NCBI RefSeq assembly: GCF_006175985.1
Contig: NZ_SRSH01000002.1
Coordinates: 228,155 to 292,154, forward strand
Length of the DNA stretch: 64,000 bases
Direction: 5' to 3'
Source: Methylotetracoccus oryzae
GTDB taxonomy: Bacteria > Pseudomonadota > Gammaproteobacteria > Methylococcales > Methylococcaceae
The notes under the pieces: generated by a model
Database searches by the model: none
Told to the model about the DNA's origin: nothing
What the model saw: only the letters and a program-made list of their open reading frames with translations
Shown: one piece after another, positions 61,919 to 64,000 of the stretch
How the letters are laid out: each line of letters starts with the position of its first letter
How positions within the stretch are numbered: the stretch's first letter is position 1
Made by a program: the position numbers and the translations under genes

Positions 61919-63844
61919 ATGAACATGTTGTCGAAGCTCCGGGCCAGAGCGGCCATCTTCATTCACGACCTGACGATGGTCGTGATCGCCTGGTTGGGGG
62001 CCTACTGGCTCCGCTTCAATCTCGGCGAGATCCCGCAGGCCTACTGGGATGCGGCCTTGAAATGGTTGCCGGTAGTCGTTGTTGTACAGGGTATCTCGTT
62101 GCGGATCTTTGGGCTTTACCGGGGAGTCTGGCGCTTCGCTTCCGTTCCGGACCTGCTCCGCATCGTCAAGGCCGTCGCGACGGGTGCCCTGGTTATCGCC
62201 AGCGTTACTTTCGTGACGAACCGGCTCGAGGGCGTGCCGCGTTCCGTGCTGCCTCTGTACGTCGTCTTGCTGACCTTGATGCTCAGTTCGCCACGACTGC
62301 TATATCGAATTTGGAAGGATCGATCGGCGTCATTACGCGATGGGCAACGGGCGCTGGTCGTCGGCGCCGGCAACGCGGGCGAGGCACTCGTGCGCGACCT
62401 GCGGCGGGATCGCGGGAGCCCGTACGTCCCGATCGCCTTCGTCGACGACGACGCGAGTAAGCGCGGGCGGGAGATTCATGGCCTCCGGGTACGCGCTGGC
62501 TGCGACCACATACCGAATCTGGTCGTCCGTCTCGACATCGACGTGATCCTGATTGCCGTCCCGTCGGCGAGCGACCGCGAAATGCGCCGGATCGTGGAGA
62601 TCTGCGAAGGGACGAAGCTGCCGTTCATGACGCTGCCGTCGGTTCAGGATATCTTGACGGAGCAGCTGGGTTCGGCGCTGCGCGATGTGTCGATCGAAGA
62701 TCTTCTGGGGCGCGCCCCGGTCCGGCTCGAACGCTCCAACGTGGAGGCGCATCTAGCGGGCAAGCGTGTGTTCGTCACTGGTGGCGGCGGGTCGATCGGC
62801 AGCGAATTGTGCAAGCAAATCGCACGTTTTCCGGTGGCCGAGTTGACGATATTCGAACGGTGCGAGTTCAATCTCTACCGAATTTCACAGGAACTGGGGC
62901 GGCGGTTCCCGAACCTTCGACTCCGCGCGCTGCTGGGCGATGTCGCGGATCGGCGCGCGGTCGAACGCGCCATCGCCGAAGCGCATCCGGACATCCTGTT
63001 CCACGCGGCCGCCTACAAGCATGTCCCGCTGCTGGAATATCAGCTGCGTCAGGCCGTCCTGAACAACGTGCTCGGTACGAGAACTGTGGCCGAGGTTGCT
63101 GTGGAAAGTCGGGTCGCGGAGTTCGTGCTGATCTCCACCGACAAGGCCGTTAAACCCACGAACGTCATGGGGGCGACGAAGCGGGCTGCGGAAATGATGG
63201 TTCAGGAACTGAACCAGCGCGGCGCCACGCGCTTCGTGACCGTCCGTTTCGGAAATGTACTCGACTCGGCCGGGAGCGTAGTGCCCTTGTTTCGCGAACA
63301 GATTCAGTCAGGCGGGCCGGTCACAGTCACGCACCCTGATGTGACGCGGTATTTCATGACCATACCGGAAGCCTGCCAGCTGATCATGCAGGCCTCGGCC
63401 GTTGGGCAGGGTGGCGAGGTATTTGTGCTGGATATGGGTGAGCCGATCGCTATCAGCTATCTGGCCGAGCAAATGATACGCCTGAGCGGCAAACGTCTTG
63501 GCGAAGACATCGAGATCGTCTACACGGGGCTCCGTCCGGGCGAAAAGCTGCATGAGGAGCTGTTCCTCGAGCAGGAGCAATTGCTGGAGACCGCACACAG
63601 CAAGCTGAGGTTGGCACAACCCTACGTGCCTGACGGCGATACCCTGCAAATGGGTATCGAGGCGCTGATCGAGTGTTGCCGGGACGGCGCGGACGCCGAG
63701 ATTCTTGCGGCGCTGCGAAGGCTGGTGCCCGAGTTCGTAGCCGCTCGCGGCCGGGCCGGCTCCATCGATCTGCCGCGCAACGAAGCCGATCGGGTCGAGC
63801 GTAAAGATGGGGATGCCCAGTCGGCGCACGTGTCGGCCGGCTAG
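61919..63844 (+). CDS. WbpM/CapD-like nucleotide-sugar 4,6-dehydratase
   Basis: 641-residue membrane enzyme with four N-terminal helices, a CoA-binding-like Rossmann part (ALVVGAGNAGEALVRDL), and a C-terminal dehydratase domain: VFVTGGGGSIGSELCKQI near residue 283, HAAAYKHVPLLE, the catalytic STDKAVKPTNVMGATKRAAE with the Lys (Met replaces the usual Tyr position, as in this family), VRFGNVLDSAGSVVPLF. These make UDP-4-keto-6-deoxy sugars from UDP-GlcNAc for O-antigen. The ATG at 61919 gives a normal start; the upstream open frame overlaps the gene before. Confidence 0.94.
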   Translation: MNMLSKLRARAAIFIHDLTMVVIAWLGAYWLRFNLGEIPQAYWDAALKWLPVVVVVQGISLRIFGLYRGVWRFASVPDLLRIVKAVATGALVIASVTFVTNRLEGVPRSVLPLYVVLLTLMLSSPRLLYRIWKDRSASLRDGQRALVVGAGNAGEALVRDLRRDRGSPYVPIAFVDDDASKRGREIHGLRVRAGCDHIPNLVVRLDIDVILIAVPSASDREMRRIVEICEGTKLPFMTLPSVQDILTEQLGSALRDVSIEDLLGRAPVRLERSNVEAHLAGKRVFVTGGGGSIGSELCKQIARFPVAELTIFERCEFNLYRISQELGRRFPNLRLRALLGDVADRRAVERAIAEAHPDILFHAAAYKHVPLLEYQLRQAVLNNVLGTRTVAEVAVESRVAEFVLISTDKAVKPTNVMGATKRAAEMMVQELNQRGATRFVTVRFGNVLDSAGSVVPLFREQIQSGGPVTVTHPDVTRYFMTIPEACQLIMQASAVGQGGEVFVLDMGEPIAISYLAEQMIRLSGKRLGEDIEIVYTGLRPGEKLHEELFLEQEQLLETAHSKLRLAQPYVPDGDTLQMGIEALIECCRDGADAEILAALRRLVPEFVAARGRAGSIDLPRNEADRVERKDGDAQSAHVSAG

Positions 63845-63901
63845 CGGGTTGCTTCAGACATCGCGGCGTGTCGACGTCCCCCGGCGTCAGAATAGTTGTC
63901 G

Positions 63902-63934
63902 CCTCTAATGTTCCGAGTGAAAGGAGATTAGAGG
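63902..63934 (+). other. Hairpin before the transposase start
   Basis: CCTCTAAT and ATTAGAGG pair over 8 bp; the loop contains AAGGAG, the likely ribosome site of the next gene. It could lie near the left end of the insertion sequence; the terminal repeat itself cannot be confirmed without the other end. Confidence 0.5.
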
Positions 63935-63937
63935 ATC

Positions 63938-64000
63938 ATGAGCATGATGAAAGCAACGTATTCCGAGGGCTTCAAAGAGCAGGCGCTGAAGAAGGTCTTC
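63938..64000 (+). CDS. Insertion-sequence transposase, N-terminal fragment (cut by window)
   Basis: The first 21 codons read MSMMKATYSEGFKEQALKKV and continue past the window. This start is typical of the helix-turn-helix OrfA protein of IS3/IS911-type elements. Too little is visible to name the element. It follows the WbpM-like gene by 93 bp. Confidence 0.65.
   Translation, partial: MSMMKATYSEGFKEQALKKVF

Overview
The window looks like chromosomal DNA of a free-living, aerobically respiring, GC-rich gammaproteobacterium, probably near the Chromatiales/Ectothiorhodospiraceae or Xanthomonadales. The grounds are an Xps-ordered type II secretion operon, a gammaproteobacterial BirA operator before bioB, the tig-clpP-clpX-lon-hupB-ppiD block, the pcnB-folK-panBCD block, and the ssb/MFS/uvrA arrangement with a LexA box. 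This is inferred from gene content; no database search was possible. GTG and TTG starts are frequent.

Layout. 1-8860: type II secretion genes gspF(partial)-G-H-I-J-K-L-M-N/C-D, with low-complexity tails in GspI and GspN and a GFG-repeat insert in the secretin. 8887-13443: comF, divergent from a biotin operon bioB-F-H-C that lacks bioD. 13780-18826: DUF2244 protein, then an aa3/caa3-type oxidase cluster (coxB fused to cytochrome c, coxA, a 36-residue membrane protein, ctaG, coxC). 19004-22895: two small unknown envelope proteins, zur, and a ZnuD-like TonB receptor behind a Zur box. 22966-27857: folP, then on the minus strand pcnB-folK-panB-panC and panD. 28004-30456: tRNA-Glu and a UDP-xylose synthase/glycosyltransferase/GtrA operon. 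31031-33872: lower-GC set of NDH-2-like flavoprotein, SRPBCC protein, short LOV photoreceptor and RatA. 34081-38326: aspartic protease, YjbQ, DUF411 protein and a large L,D-transpeptidase. 38327-40999: AT-richer stretch with a MauG/CCP-type peroxidase and a strong terminator. 41067-46053: ssb, YajR-like MFS, uvrA. 46043-50097: YheT hydrolase, DUF2959, cytochrome P460, class II aldolase, CAAX protease. 50230-59005: tRNA-Leu, tig, clpP, clpX, lon, hupB, tRNA-Val, tRNA-Asp, ppiD. 59494-63844: tRNA-Ser, a HAD phosphatase and two lipid-linked glycan genes (WbpL- and WbpM-like). 63938-64000: start of an insertion-sequence transposase.

How the genes work together. The T2SS exports folded exoproteins. 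The bio genes supply pimeloyl-ACP and the first and last ring-forming enzymes of biotin synthesis, probably under BirA. The cox genes build a terminal oxidase, with CtaG and perhaps the small protein handling copper. Zur and ZnuD form a zinc acquisition unit. FolP, FolK and PanBCD supply folate and CoA. Trigger factor, ClpXP, Lon, HU and PpiD form a protein quality-control block. The right end is a surface-polysaccharide locus interrupted or bordered by an IS. The least explained parts are the LOV neighbourhood, the GFG-rich secretin insert, the pcnB start without ATG, GTG or TTG, and the short leader frame that abuts hupB.
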